A stretch of 64,000 nt of DNA from Dendrocalamus latiflorus (taxonomy: Eukaryota; Streptophyta; Magnoliopsida; Poales; Poaceae): the NCBI GenBank assembly GCA_017311315.1, contig CM029627.1:53434527-53498526 (forward strand), read 5' to 3'. This document shows positions 50,481 through 61,463 of this stretch, in pieces; positions within the stretch are counted from its first letter, which is position 1; every line of letters begins with the position of its first letter. The position numbers were made by a program, and so were the translations under genes. Below the pieces are notes generated by a model. It saw nothing but the letters and a program-made list of their open reading frames with translations, did not search any database and was not told the origin of the DNA.

Positions 50481-52459
50481 TGTAGGACCAAAATGGCAAC
50501 AGAGGGGGGGGGTGAATGGTGCCTTCAAAAACTCTCCAAGAACCCACAAAACAAATCGATCGAGAAGACTGGCTTCTCTGGTCGAACACACGTGGTCGTA
50601 AGCCAACTGATGGACGAACACCACGTGGTCGAACACTTGCCCGAGCCGACAAAAGAAATCAAACAGAGAATACTGCGCGGTTGAAACAAGAACGGTGCTC
50701 TCGGGAAGAACTGGCCAAGATGGCCTTAAGGATGATTCCCAGTTCAAAGCAAGCCAACATAGCCCAAAGCAAAAGCAGCTCAAAACCAAATCAAGATTGA
50801 AACAGAAAGATCAGGAGACTGCACAGAAAAAGGAACTGAAATAAGATACACATAGCTCAAAGAACTTCGGAGAATTTATTTCTCGAGAGTACTACAGAGG
50901 AGTCCCGATACGCATGGACGTTAGGACATGAGGAATGATTACAAGTAGACTCAGCTCATCCCCTCCTTCTCATCCTCAAGAACACCAAGAACTACATGAT
51001 TCTTGGGAGGAACACAACACAGAGCTACGAAGGAGACAACAGCACACCTCTGTCTCTCCTGCTCTCACCTACTCTCAACTGCAAAAGAGAAAGCAAAAGA
51101 CCCCCAATCCCCTTGAAGCTACATGCAGGAGACACCCCTCCTTTTATAGCCTCCACTACCGGGTTTGCTTTCCTCTTTACCCATTAGCGAGAGTCACTCC
51201 AGTGCTTTCACAGAGATACAGCTTCCTTTACAGCTTTCCGCATTTCTCCAAAATGCCATCCGGCTGCCTTCCTGGAAGCTTCCTCTGCCTTGCCTCTCAA
51301 GTCTTGCAACCACCTCGCAAACCTCGTCGTCTTCAGCACCTCCTGGCCGCTCTTGACCTTAGCACCGCCCGTGCCTAGTCTCGGCCCTCCATGCCTCGCC
51401 ACGACTAGTCTCAAAGTCCTACAAAACATCATCAGACAAGCAAACCATTACATAGCACCGCTCACAATAGTATCCAACCACGTGAGCCAGAAATCAAAAC
51501 TCAAATCATACTCTGACCAAGTCGTATACCACCTACGACCAGTCGAGAATAGAGAACAGTGAATGCACACGACAAACGACCACAATATCAAGCCATACGA
51601 CCAGAAGCAATGAGTCTACGACTAAGCTCAAACATCTCGGGCACAACCGACCGCCTCTCGAGACCAAACGACCTGTTATCAAAGGCTACGGCTGCTTATC
51701 ATGTGATCGAACCACCTTCCGACCACGTTCATCGCTTCCCCCCATGGTCGAACCTTGTTCAGACCATGTATACCGAGTTTCACCGTGGTCGAAGCCTTTT
51801 CCCGATCACGTACGACTTGTTTCATTGTGGTCGAAGCCCTTTCGACCACATTTGATGACTTCCGACCGCAGCCGCCCACTTCTGACCGCATACGACTGCC
51901 TCACACATGGTCGAACTCTGCCGACTTCTTACGTGGTTGTAGATTTTTGAGCGCCGATTTCGACTGCAGCCTACTACAACGTGGTCGTAGCTTCGACTTC
52001 CGACTTCCAACCACTTTCAGCTCATGACAACGTGGTTGTAGCTGCATTCGACTACGGCCAACGTGATCGAAAACAACCTGAATGACCTCCGACCATGCCC
52101 AAAATGGTCGTATACGCCACAACGTGGTCGTAAATGGCTCGGCTGGCTTCCGATAGCGCACACCGTGGTCGTAACGACTTCCGACCACAGCCAAATCAGT
52201 TGTACTCTCTTCTGGTGCCCTTCGACCACGGCCAGAGTGGTTGTAGACCCCTCGGGTGACCTTCGACCACGCCCAAAGTGGTCGAAAACAGTGCGCACAA
52301 CTTTCGACCACGACCAACGTGGTCGTATTAGCTGCAGAGCACTTCGCCAGGGCTACGACAATGCAGAACTAGCAGAGACCTTAAAAACTAAACTCAATCT
52401 TCCTAGAACAAAAGTCAATTACTCACCACAACCATGGGAAGCCTCCACATGGTCTCTCA
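50481..52459 (-). mobile_element. Sirevirus solo LTR, 1979 bp, TSD AGGCG
   Basis: Starts TGTAGGACCAAAA and ends GGTCTCTCA. Flanked by AGGCG at 50476-50480 and 52460-52464. The TATA complement CTTTTATAGC is at 51141-51150. The part 51700-52330 is dense in CGACCAC/GTGGTCG inverted motifs. Confidence 0.95.
51700..52330. repeat. Array of CGACCAC / GTGGTCG inverted motifs in an LTR
   Basis: Complementary 7-mers alternate over about 630 bp, roughly a dozen times with small variation, for example CGACCACGCCCAAAGTGGTCG at 52266-52286. Each pair can form a short hairpin. It lies upstream of the TATA box in LTR orientation. Confidence 0.8.
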
Positions 52460-53040
52460 AGGCGGAAAGCGCGAGGGCAGTCTCCGATGCGCAGATACTT
52501 GCTGTGAATGCAGAGTGTGCAGCGGCAGCGGTGCAACGTGCAGCGGAGGAGGCCCAGCGTGCAACGGCGGAGGAGCGCACTGGCTTGCTTCAGCAGATTG
52601 CCGCGCTGGAGGAGGAGAAGGCCCAGCTCGCCGCGCCCCTTTAGGAGAGGAACCGGACCTTGGGCGATGCGTCGGTGGCGATTAGGAGGGTGATGGAGTC
52701 TTTGGAGAGCGCCCTCAAGGACCTTTCCATCGACGTGCCAGACCTCACGCACGGTCCCGAGGATCTGGCGCAAACGCTTCGGCGTATCAGAGAGGGCTCG
52801 AGCCTCGCCCTCCATGGCGCCAAAGCCTTCTGCGACCACTGTGGCTTCTCCAGCGCTTGCATCACCTTCGCCATGCTCCACACCCGAGGGTGCCAGCACC
52901 TCGACGAGCTGGTTGACCCTCAGCTGGAGCTACCAACCAAAGCCGGGGCGATGTCGCGTGCCATTCGTGTCGTCCGGCCCGCCCTTCGGGCCTCTATGAC
53001 CGGATCTAGGGCTACATCGGGGAGGCCGGGGCCCAGGTAG

Positions 53041-53568
53041 TGCTGCGGCAGACGCTGCATGGGTAGGGGAACTTCGGCCAGTGGCTCGACAAAATTCCCC
53101 GGCGCAACGAATATGGCGCGGACCCACAGGTGTGATGCCAGGGTCCGGTGTGTGGGTGTGCGTTGTTATTTATGCGTTCTTGTATGGCTGGCGCCCTGTG
53201 GCCCCCTCCTTTTTGTATGAATGAAATGGTATTTGCCAAAAGTGTTCTAATGTTGCGTATTATTTCTACTCCAGGTAGATGTGCCATAGGGGCCGATTAG
53301 TACTCTCAGGCTGCATGATTCATTTGCACCTTCGACGTTGGGCATGGGCAGAGAGGGCCCGGGACTTTTGGGCAACCCGGACGGTGGGGCATGTTAAGGC
53401 AGAGCCAGACGAATAGTGACCCTAGGCACTCGAAGACACCTATAAACCTTAGCCCTTTTCCGATGGAGGTGTCGTCTCCGTGTAATCATTTCCTTATACA
53501 TGCAATAAAGGCTGGCCTCTTGCGCCCACCTTCGCCCCACTTGACGGACGTAACACTTCGTAGATGAA
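53041..53568. other. Probable 3' part of the gypsy-related element
   Basis: No gene seen. The stretch has a 3' UTR look (TTTTTGTATGAATGAAATGG near 53210) followed by GC-rich DNA leading into the minisatellite. Confidence 0.35.
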
Positions 53569-54038
53569 GTAGACACGCGAGCGCTCCGTCCCCCTACCCT
53601 TCCAAGTGGTGACGGCGCAGCCGGCGCCAAGTCAAAGTAGATGCGCGAGCGCTACGTCCCCTACCCCTCGAAGAAGTGGTGGCGGAGCCGGCGCCTAGTC
53701 GAAGTAGACGCGCGAGCGCTCTATCCCCTACCCTTCGAAGCGGTGGCAGCGGAGCTGGCGCCTAGTCGAAGTAAACGCACGAGCGCTCCGTCCCATACCC
53801 GTCGAAGCGGTGGCGGCGAAGCCGGCGCCTAGTCGAAGTAGACGCGCGAGCGCTCTGTCCCCTATACCTCAAAGCGGTGGCGGCGGAGCTGGCGCCTAGT
53901 CGAAGTAGATGCGCGAGTGTTCCGTCCCCTACCCTTCGAAGTGGTGGCGGTGGAGCCGGTGCCTAGTCGAAGTAGACGCGCGAGCGCTCCGTCCCCTACC
54001 CTTCGAAGCGGTGGCGGCGGAGCCGGCACCTAACCAAA
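53569..54038 (+). repeat. 67-bp minisatellite, seven units
   Basis: Units start at 53569 (68 bp), 53637, 53704, 53771, 53838, 53905 and 53972, each beginning GTAGACGCGCGAGCGCTC or a close variant. The last unit degenerates. The unit is GC-rich and 67 is not a multiple of three, so it is not coding. Tandem repeats before the 3' LTR are known in some gypsy elements. Confidence 0.95.
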
Positions 54039-54114
54039 AGTACTCCGTAGGGTGAGTGCGCAAGCAGGCCTCCCCTGCGCCTTATTTATACTCTGTAAAG
54101 TGCATATTGTGTAT

Positions 54115-57100
54115 TAAGGTATTTGTTAATCCAATCATTGTTACTCCCTCGATTGAAGTTGAACACCATGTACCATTGTAACCATAGGATCTCCTTTGTC
54201 TCAGTAATGAGAGTATTATAATTCTTTGCTAAATATTAGAACGGTAGTAAAAATGCTTAGTCGCGCTATTTAACTTTTGTAACCTTGGAATGGTAAATTA
54301 TATTTCATTAAACTAGTTTTTGTATTCGGAGATTAGTGGTGATTGGTGTTGCCACTATTCTTTTAAAATAAAATAAAATGTGAAAATTGTTTTAGACCAG
54401 GGTGGATGGTTAGATTGGATTGGTGCGGTTTTAGCACAAGATTTTGGTAAAGTGTATGTTCCGCCCTAATCGATTAAGGACTGACTCTTGTGTTTGTCCA
54501 GACTGAGCACTACCGTACAACCACAAGTCTATATGGGTACGACCTAGCTAATTCACTTACAATAGTCTAGTTTAGGTACCACCAGTGGAAAGTGGGTGAC
54601 AGGGATTTACTGGTTTACTCATAGTGAGGGACAGGGATTTACTGTACTTATATGGCGCAAGAGGGGCTTCTTATTGTGGTGGATTTAACCCTTCAGCGGT
54701 GAAACCTCAGCGGGTGGTGTCTAGCTAGATTAGAGTGAGGTAAAATGTTGGGACCCCGGATTACCGAATCCGGACCCTCTGTGTATTACAGCACTAGTCC
54801 CAGATCGAAACTAGTGCACACAGTCAAACAGAAATGATTACATAACCAACAACGCTTTATTACAATAATAAAAAGTACAGACCGAAAGGTCTCACTATTA
54901 CAACTGAGGTTTCAAGACCTCACACACTCACAAAACACAGCGGAAGCAAAAGATAAATCCGGCGAAGACCCATCAATACGCCACAGGCAATTGACTGGGG
55001 AAGCGCAACCTAGTACTCCGGGAATCCTTCATCGAATCTGCACGCGAAGTAGTCGTAGTCTCCATCTTGGGCTTCATATTCCTCTGAGTTGATTTTTAGT
55101 GCAGCATGTGAGTACATAAAGTACTCCGCAAGTCTTGGGAAAAATGCAATAGATGTAAGGCTTAACAAAGGAGGGCTATATGGCTCTTTTGCGCAAAGCA
55201 ACATTTTATTTCAAATATTATTAAATATTTTTGAAGGCAATAATTTAACAAAGTAATTATTTTAACTGAAACTATTAAGCATTTTATAGTGAAGGTTCTA
55301 TCCACCAACACTAGCTAACCAGCTCTAACCGATAAAGTTTAAAACTGTGGGTTACATCCACCCACACTGGCTCCAACCACCAGGAATCACTTCCAAGAGT
55401 TCCCTCCACTCTCGACATGCCAAAACTTTGTTTTTAAAACCAAAACCAAAGATCTACCATGTGAATGCATTCCTTGCTCGCCCTTGACCGTGGGCACGAC
55501 TATTTGAATAGTTTTACACTCTACAGAGGTTGTACAACTTTACCCACAAGAGATAAGTCATCTTAATAGTCAACATGCTTCCTTTGGCATGAGACCCAGA
55601 TAACATATCACAAAGCTTTTACCTCACTCTAATCTAGCTAGACACCACCCGCTAAGGTTTCACCGCTGAAGGGTTAAATCCACCACAATCAGAACCCCCT
55701 CTTGCGCCATATGAGTACAGTAAATCCCTGTCCCTCACTGTTAGTAAACCAGTAAATCCCTGGCACCCACTTACCACTGGTGGCACCTAAACTAGACTAT
55801 CCTAAGTTAGTCAGCTAGGTCGTACCCATATAGACTTGTGGTTGTACGGTAGTGCTCAGTCTGGACAAACACAAGAGTCGGTCCTTAATCGACTAGGGCG
55901 GAACATACTCTTTACCAAAATCTCGTGCTAAACCGCACCAACCAGTCTAACCATTCGCCCTGGTCTAAAACAATTTTTACCTTTTGTTTTATTTTAAAAG
56001 AACAGTGGCAATACCAATTGCCACTAATTTCCGAATACAAAGACTAGTTAAATGAAATATAATTTCCCATTCCAAGGTTTCAAAAGAATTAAATAGCATG
56101 ACTAAGCATTATACTACCATTCTAATATTAACAAGATATTATATTAATCTCATTATTGAGACAAAGGTAATCCCAGGGTTACAAGGGTACATGGCATTCA
56201 ACTTCAATCGAGGGCATAACAATAATTGGATTAACTAATACCTTAATACCGAAACTAGTGTTCTATGAAAATAGCAATGCAAGTAATTTTAAATTAAGTA
56301 AAAGCATTTCTCAAACATAGGTTCAAAATGTTCAAAGGAGACTTGCCTTCTTGCACGTCGTCTGGATCTTCTTGCTGTGGATCGGCAAATTCTTCGACGA
56401 CGTCGGGTTCTACGCGCGAAACGACCAAAACAAACGAATAGATAAATACAAATAAAATCACAAAAATACAAAATATATACTGAAAGAAATATTAAGATTT
56501 TAGATGAATTTAGGAGAAAGAATCAACAGATTCGGTGTTCTGACGACAAAGAACGAGTCATGGGAAAATCGGTTGGAAAGGAATTTACTGGGAAGTATCA
56601 AACGAAGGAATAGTTCTTGAGATCTTTTTGGCTAGATTTCTGGTTTGATAGAGTGCAACACAAGTGGGAAATGAGGAGAGAAGGTTGAGGTTCAATTTAT
56701 AGGTGAAGAGGAGCAAAGGAATTGAATGACGAAGTAATGCTTGGAGTAAAAGAAATGACGGTTTCAACTTTGCATGCAAGAAACTGAAAAACTGAAATTT
56801 TGATGATTAAAACTGAAATATAAATGATTTTTAGCAATGAATAAAGGTGTTCTTGCTGCATGCCAATTAATTTGGTGGAAGGAATTAATTTTGTTTGTGT
56901 GCATGCATGGTTCACGGTGGATTTAGCTGAAGAACAGAGTGTTTACTGGTCTGATGCGGGGAGGTGAATAGTAAAGGTAGGAAGAAGAAATATTAGGCTA
57001 AAAGAGAATAGTCCAAATGCTTGAAAATAATCTATTGCACTGGGTGGTGAGAACTTTGGAGTTAAGCGTGCTTGAACAAGATAAAACTTTGGCCTCGTTG

Positions 57101-59999
57101 GGAAATCTCATTATTCCTTTTTATTTTTAGAAAAAGAGAAGTGCTAAGAAAAATACTTGGATCTAGAAAAATTGAATATATTTTATGGAGATTTTGCAAA
57201 GTTTAAATTTGAATTTTGGAAATGCAAAGAAAATTTGGAATGGAACTGAAGCTTTGAAAATGAACTAGGTATTGGAATTTGATCTAAAATTTTAAAATTT
57301 CAAATAAATTTCAAATATTTAAAAGGATGGCAGAAATGGATAGTTTGGAATTTTTGATGAATTTAGAAATTTGAACGGGCTCAAACGGAGTTAAAATGAG
57401 GAAGTTATGGCCTCCGAAAGTTTGAAAAAAAAGAAAATGAAAAATGCTATTTTCTGGAATTATTTTTGTACTCAAAAAGGCTAATTATGATGTTAGCAAG
57501 GAAATTAATTTCGGCTGAAATATTTCTCTGAAGAAAAAGGTACTTTACGACGCAAGGCTGACGTCAGCAACTTTTTGAATTTTGAATATTCGGACGTGTG
57601 GGCCTGGTCTACCATGGACCGAGTCCACGCACAGCGAGGCTTGCCGAGGTGGCACGCTCGGCCAACGTGGCGCCACGCAGCGCACACGCGGAGGCCACAC
57701 GGGCGCGGGCCGGCCAACGTGGCCCAGGCCGGAACGGGCGGCGGCGCACGGGCGGCACGGGGTGGCGCGCTCGCCGGCGCACGGGCGCCCGGCGAGGGGC
57801 GGCGGAGAGGGGAGAGGTGGTGGCGGGGTGGCGCTTATCGGCGGCGAGGCTTAGGGACGACCGGAGGCGGCCGACAAGAGGAGAGAAGGCGGCGGCAATG
57901 GTGGCGCTTGGGGGCGGCGGACTCCGGTGGCAAGGGGGCCCGGGGGAGTGGCGGAGGACGGTCGCCGGCGCACGAGGAAGGCGTGGGCGGCGTCGGTGAG
58001 GCATGAAGTGGACGGCTCTGGCGGCAATTGCTCGCAGAGTACCTTCGAGCGGTTGGGAAAAGAGACACTGCACGGGGAAAATCGAGTGTGGGAGAGAGGG
58101 AGAAAGGCTTCGGTCGAAAGGGAAAAGAGGGCAGTGGGGAGAGGGGCTTTTATAGGCAGGGAGAGGGGGTAACGGCTGAGCACGGCCGGTCGGTCATTAA
58201 GGGCGATCGGAATGGGCGCGGCGACGGTTAAAAAGGGCTTTAAAGCCGAGGAGAAACATGGATTTGAGTGGAGTGTAAAGAGGGGCGCTCGGGAGTCATT
58301 AATGGTGAGAAGAAACGGAAAGGAGCCGAAGAAACTGAGCTCAGTTGCGGCGGCAATGGAGGAAAGGAGAGAGAGGGCTATAGGAAGAAGAAAGGGAGGA
58401 AGAAGAAGCTCATATAGGTGGGGCCCACCCGTCGGTGAGAGAAAGGAAAATGAAGGAGTATGGGCGGATAGATGGATGACAAGTGCAAAGATGGGGAGAT
58501 CTCGGTCGTTGGATGATAAGTGAGAAGTAATGGCTTAGATCAGATCAAGGGATGGATTGGATTAAATCCAGGGCAGACACGTGTCGGCCTGCGATAAATC
58601 CCGAATTAATTTTCGGATTATTTTTTCAGAAAATACCAGAAAATTTTATAAAGGCTTAGAAAATAGTAAATAATGTCTAAAAATTCCAGAAAATTCATAG
58701 AATATTCCTAGAGCTATTTTAGACTTAGAAAAATATTTTTAATTCAAATTTGCCTTTAATAATTTTATAAAATACCATTTTGACTTTTAAAATTGATTTT
58801 TAATTCCATAAAATTCTCAAAATTTCTATAAGATGTTTTAGACTTACTAAAAATATTTTCAACTTAAAGTTGGTCTTTTAATTTTTATAAAAATACCTTT
58901 TTAGCTTTGAAATTGATTTTAAAAACCTAGAAATTTATAAAAAATTACTATAATTTCAGGGAAGCTTGGGAAAAAGCAAAAATAAAGTCTTTTTGGCTTT
59001 AATAAAATATTTAAAGTACATTTTCTAGCTCTAGGCTTTGAAATAAAATCCAGATAAACCCAAATAAATCCTAGAAAATCACAGAAAATCGAAATAAAAT
59101 TCAAATACTTTAAAATAATTAATTTGAAATTAAATTTTTACAGAAAGCAAATTTTTGGAATGTTACATAAAAGCTTTGTGATATGTCGTCTGGGTCTCAT
59201 GCCAAAGGAAGCGTGTTGACTATTAAGATGACTTGTCTCTTGTGGGTAAAGTTGTACAACCTCTGTAGAGTGTAACACTATTTGAATAGCCGTGCCCACG
59301 TTCAAGGGCAGGCAAGGAATGCATTCACATGGTAGATTTTTTGTTTTGGTTTTTAACAACAAAGCTTTGGTATCACGAGAGTGAACTCTCGAAAGAGTAT
59401 CCTGGCGGTTAGAGCCAGTGTGGGTGGATGGAACCCGTAGTTTTGAACCTTAGCGGTTAGAGCTAATTAATTAGTGTTGGTGGATAGAACCTTCACTGTA
59501 AAATGCTTAATAATTTCAGTTAAAACAATTACTTTGTTAAATTGATGCGTTCGAAAATATTTAATAGTATTTGAAATAAAATATTGCTTTGTGCAAAAGA
59601 ACCATAAAGCCCTCCTTTGTTAAGCCTTGCATCTACTCACATGCTGCACTAAAAATCAACTTAGAGGAATATGAAGCCCAAGGTGAAGACTACGACTACT
59701 TCGCGTGTGGATTCGACGAAGGATTCCCGGAGTTCTAGGCTGCGCTTCCCCAGTCAATTGCCTGTGGCGTATTGATGGGTCTTCACCGGATTTACTTTTG
59801 CTTCCGTTGTGTTTGTGAGTTTGTGAGGTCTTGAAACCTCAGTTGTAATAAAGGGACCTTTCGGTCTGTACTCTTTACTATTGTAATAAACGTTGTTAGT
59901 TATGTAATCATCACTGTTTGACTGTGTGCACTAGCTTTGATCTGGGACTAGTGCTGTAATACACAGAGAGTCCGGATTCGGAAATCCGCGGTCCCGACA
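54115..59999 (+). mobile_element. Gypsy LTR fragment, right arm, split by a solo LTR
   Basis: Host LTR sequence is 54115-54745 plus 59168-59999, ending GGTCCCGACA. It matches the middle and end of the 4285-7464 LTR and pairs with the left-arm copy 28636-30186. The 5' part is missing. It carries the palindrome block at 59251-59301 and the conserved tail near 59740. Confidence 0.85.
54746..59167 (-). mobile_element. Gypsy solo LTR, 4422 bp, minus orientation, TSD TAAAA
   Basis: Minus strand starts TGTAACATTCC at 59167 and ends GGTCCCAACA at 54746, flanked by TAAAA at 54741-54745 and 59168-59172. Minus-strand TATA box CCTATAAAAG at 58147-58156, followed by a GC-rich leader to about 57600. Palindrome block at 55488-55538, acidic ORF at 55010-55204. 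Its truncated twin in the left arm is 29467-29810. Confidence 0.94.
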
Positions 60000-61193
60000 T
60001 TATTCCTGAGTGTTTTGAGCAAAGAAATGGTATTTCCTGAGTACTTGTTATTTTTGAGTACTCAATGAGCTAGCAGTCATAATGAATGGTCAAAAGTTGG
60101 TGTTTTAGAAAGCGATGGAATTGCTGATCGTGCTGAGTGGTTGGAAGAGTGATTTCTGGATAGCGATGGAGTTATGTGGTCATGGATGACCTGGTTGGTG
60201 TTGGTGGTTGATTGAGATTGTGGTATATGTGTGTGCTGATGGCAGTCAAGTTGGGAAGAACTTGTGCCCAAAAATGTTTTCTTTAGTCTTTGCATGTGCA
60301 GGTGAGCGTGGAGATGATCATGGTCATTGACGAGGAGAACCAGGACTAGGATGAGGAGATCTGAGGTCCATACGATTGAGAATATCATGCGAGATGGTCG
60401 GGCTAACACTGGAGCACATGGAGATCAAAGATGGTGATTCATGGAGAAGCTACGGGATAGTGCGGTCCTAGAGGCTTCGTCACGTGATGGTGATGCATGG
60501 AGTAGCTACGGGCGATGCGATCCTGGAGGCTTCGACATATTGGATGGTGATGCGAGATGGAGCTACGAGAGGTGCATTCCTGGAGGCTTCGTCATGGGTT
60601 GGGTTAGGAGTTGTGGATGGAGTCCATAACTAGGAAGTGATAGAGTTTGGTTAAAACCCATGTTAGAAAGGGTTTCAGGTTCCTTGATTCGAGGTAGAGA
60701 TAATATTCTGTGTTCGTGTTTGAGTCGAACACGGTTTAGGGCACTAGCATATAAAAGTAGAGGTAGGCTCTGGTTTTTAGCCGAGGCTTTTGTGAAGCTT
60801 TTTGTGCTAGAGTTTTTAGGGGTGCCGTGAGGGTGCTTTGTAACCACAGACATGATACAGAAATAATATATCATATCTATTCCAAGAAAAGTTCATCGGC
60901 AGCGTGTTTTCTTGAGCATTGCTTTTTTGTGTTCTTGCTAGCGTGCTACGAGAACGGTGCTGTCTTCAGCTTGTACTCGTTCGAGCGATCGAATCTTTTC
61001 AAGCAGAGGGAGATTTCGACTAAGTGCAAAAGTGATCGTAGCAAGCAGTTGAGCGAGCGGTCGAACGGGTTGCAGTTGAAATCTATATCCGGTAATTTAG
61101 ATTGTTTTTCTTATGCTTTGAATTTTTGGTTTCAGGTTTTCAAAAGCGAAGGCAATCATTCACACCCCTCTGATTGCGCCATACGATCCTACA
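60000..61193 (+). mobile_element. Diverged sirevirus-type LTR, right arm
   Basis: Ends CCCCTCTGATTGCGCC...CGATCCTACA at 61193, followed by GAACA. TATAAAAG at 60750-60757. The start is not visible because the gypsy LTR abuts at 59999. Right-arm copy of 27443-28635. Confidence 0.6.
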
Positions 61194-61343
61194 GAACAAA
61201 ATACCATTTTATTCAAATAGTTCATAAACATAAAATTGATACGATCATATCTAGGATACGATATATCACTTGCAACATCAAGTAAGGTTTATTTATTACA
61301 CGTGACGTGTGCATGCTACGTGCGTACACACATAGTATACAGC

Positions 61344-61346
<3 letters not shown>

Positions 61347-61416
<70 letters not shown>
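61347..61416. repeat. (TA)n microsatellite, right arm
   Basis: About 70 bp of TA in the 3' UTR of the TPS pseudogene, half the length of the left-arm tract. Confidence 0.97.
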
Positions 61417-61417
<1 letters not shown>

Positions 61418-61463
61418 GCTCACACATATATCTCCAGCAACTTGCCCAGTTAAAGCTTATTAA

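Larger units (their letters stand above)
48401..53040 (+). pseudogene. Gypsy-related ORF (coiled-coil protein) split by two solo LTRs
   Basis: A spliced frame I infer: it reads up to 48731, has a 66-bp GT/AG intron (48732-48797), continues 48798-48908, then 50466-50480, then 52465 onward. The frame is kept across both LTR insertions once one target copy is ignored. The middle is an Ala/Glu/Arg-rich coiled coil. The C-terminal part resembles proteins of grass gypsy-derived non-autonomous elements that carry a 'putative gypsy-type transposase' domain; that domain is not itself seen here. In-frame TAG codons at 52642 and 53007 and a frameshift near 52985 break it. Confidence 0.5.

Noticed and set aside
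52423..52899. Minus-strand ORF opposite the gypsy-related frame
   Set aside because: It is the antisense shadow of the + strand coiled-coil coding sequence and runs into the LTR.
53569..54038. CRISPR-like repeat-spacer array
   Set aside because: The units are continuous with no unique spacers, and the genome is a plant.
57505..58523. Gly/Arg- and Pro-rich ORFs on both strands
   Set aside because: They are the GC-rich part of the minus-strand solo LTR 54746-59167, open in several frames because of composition.
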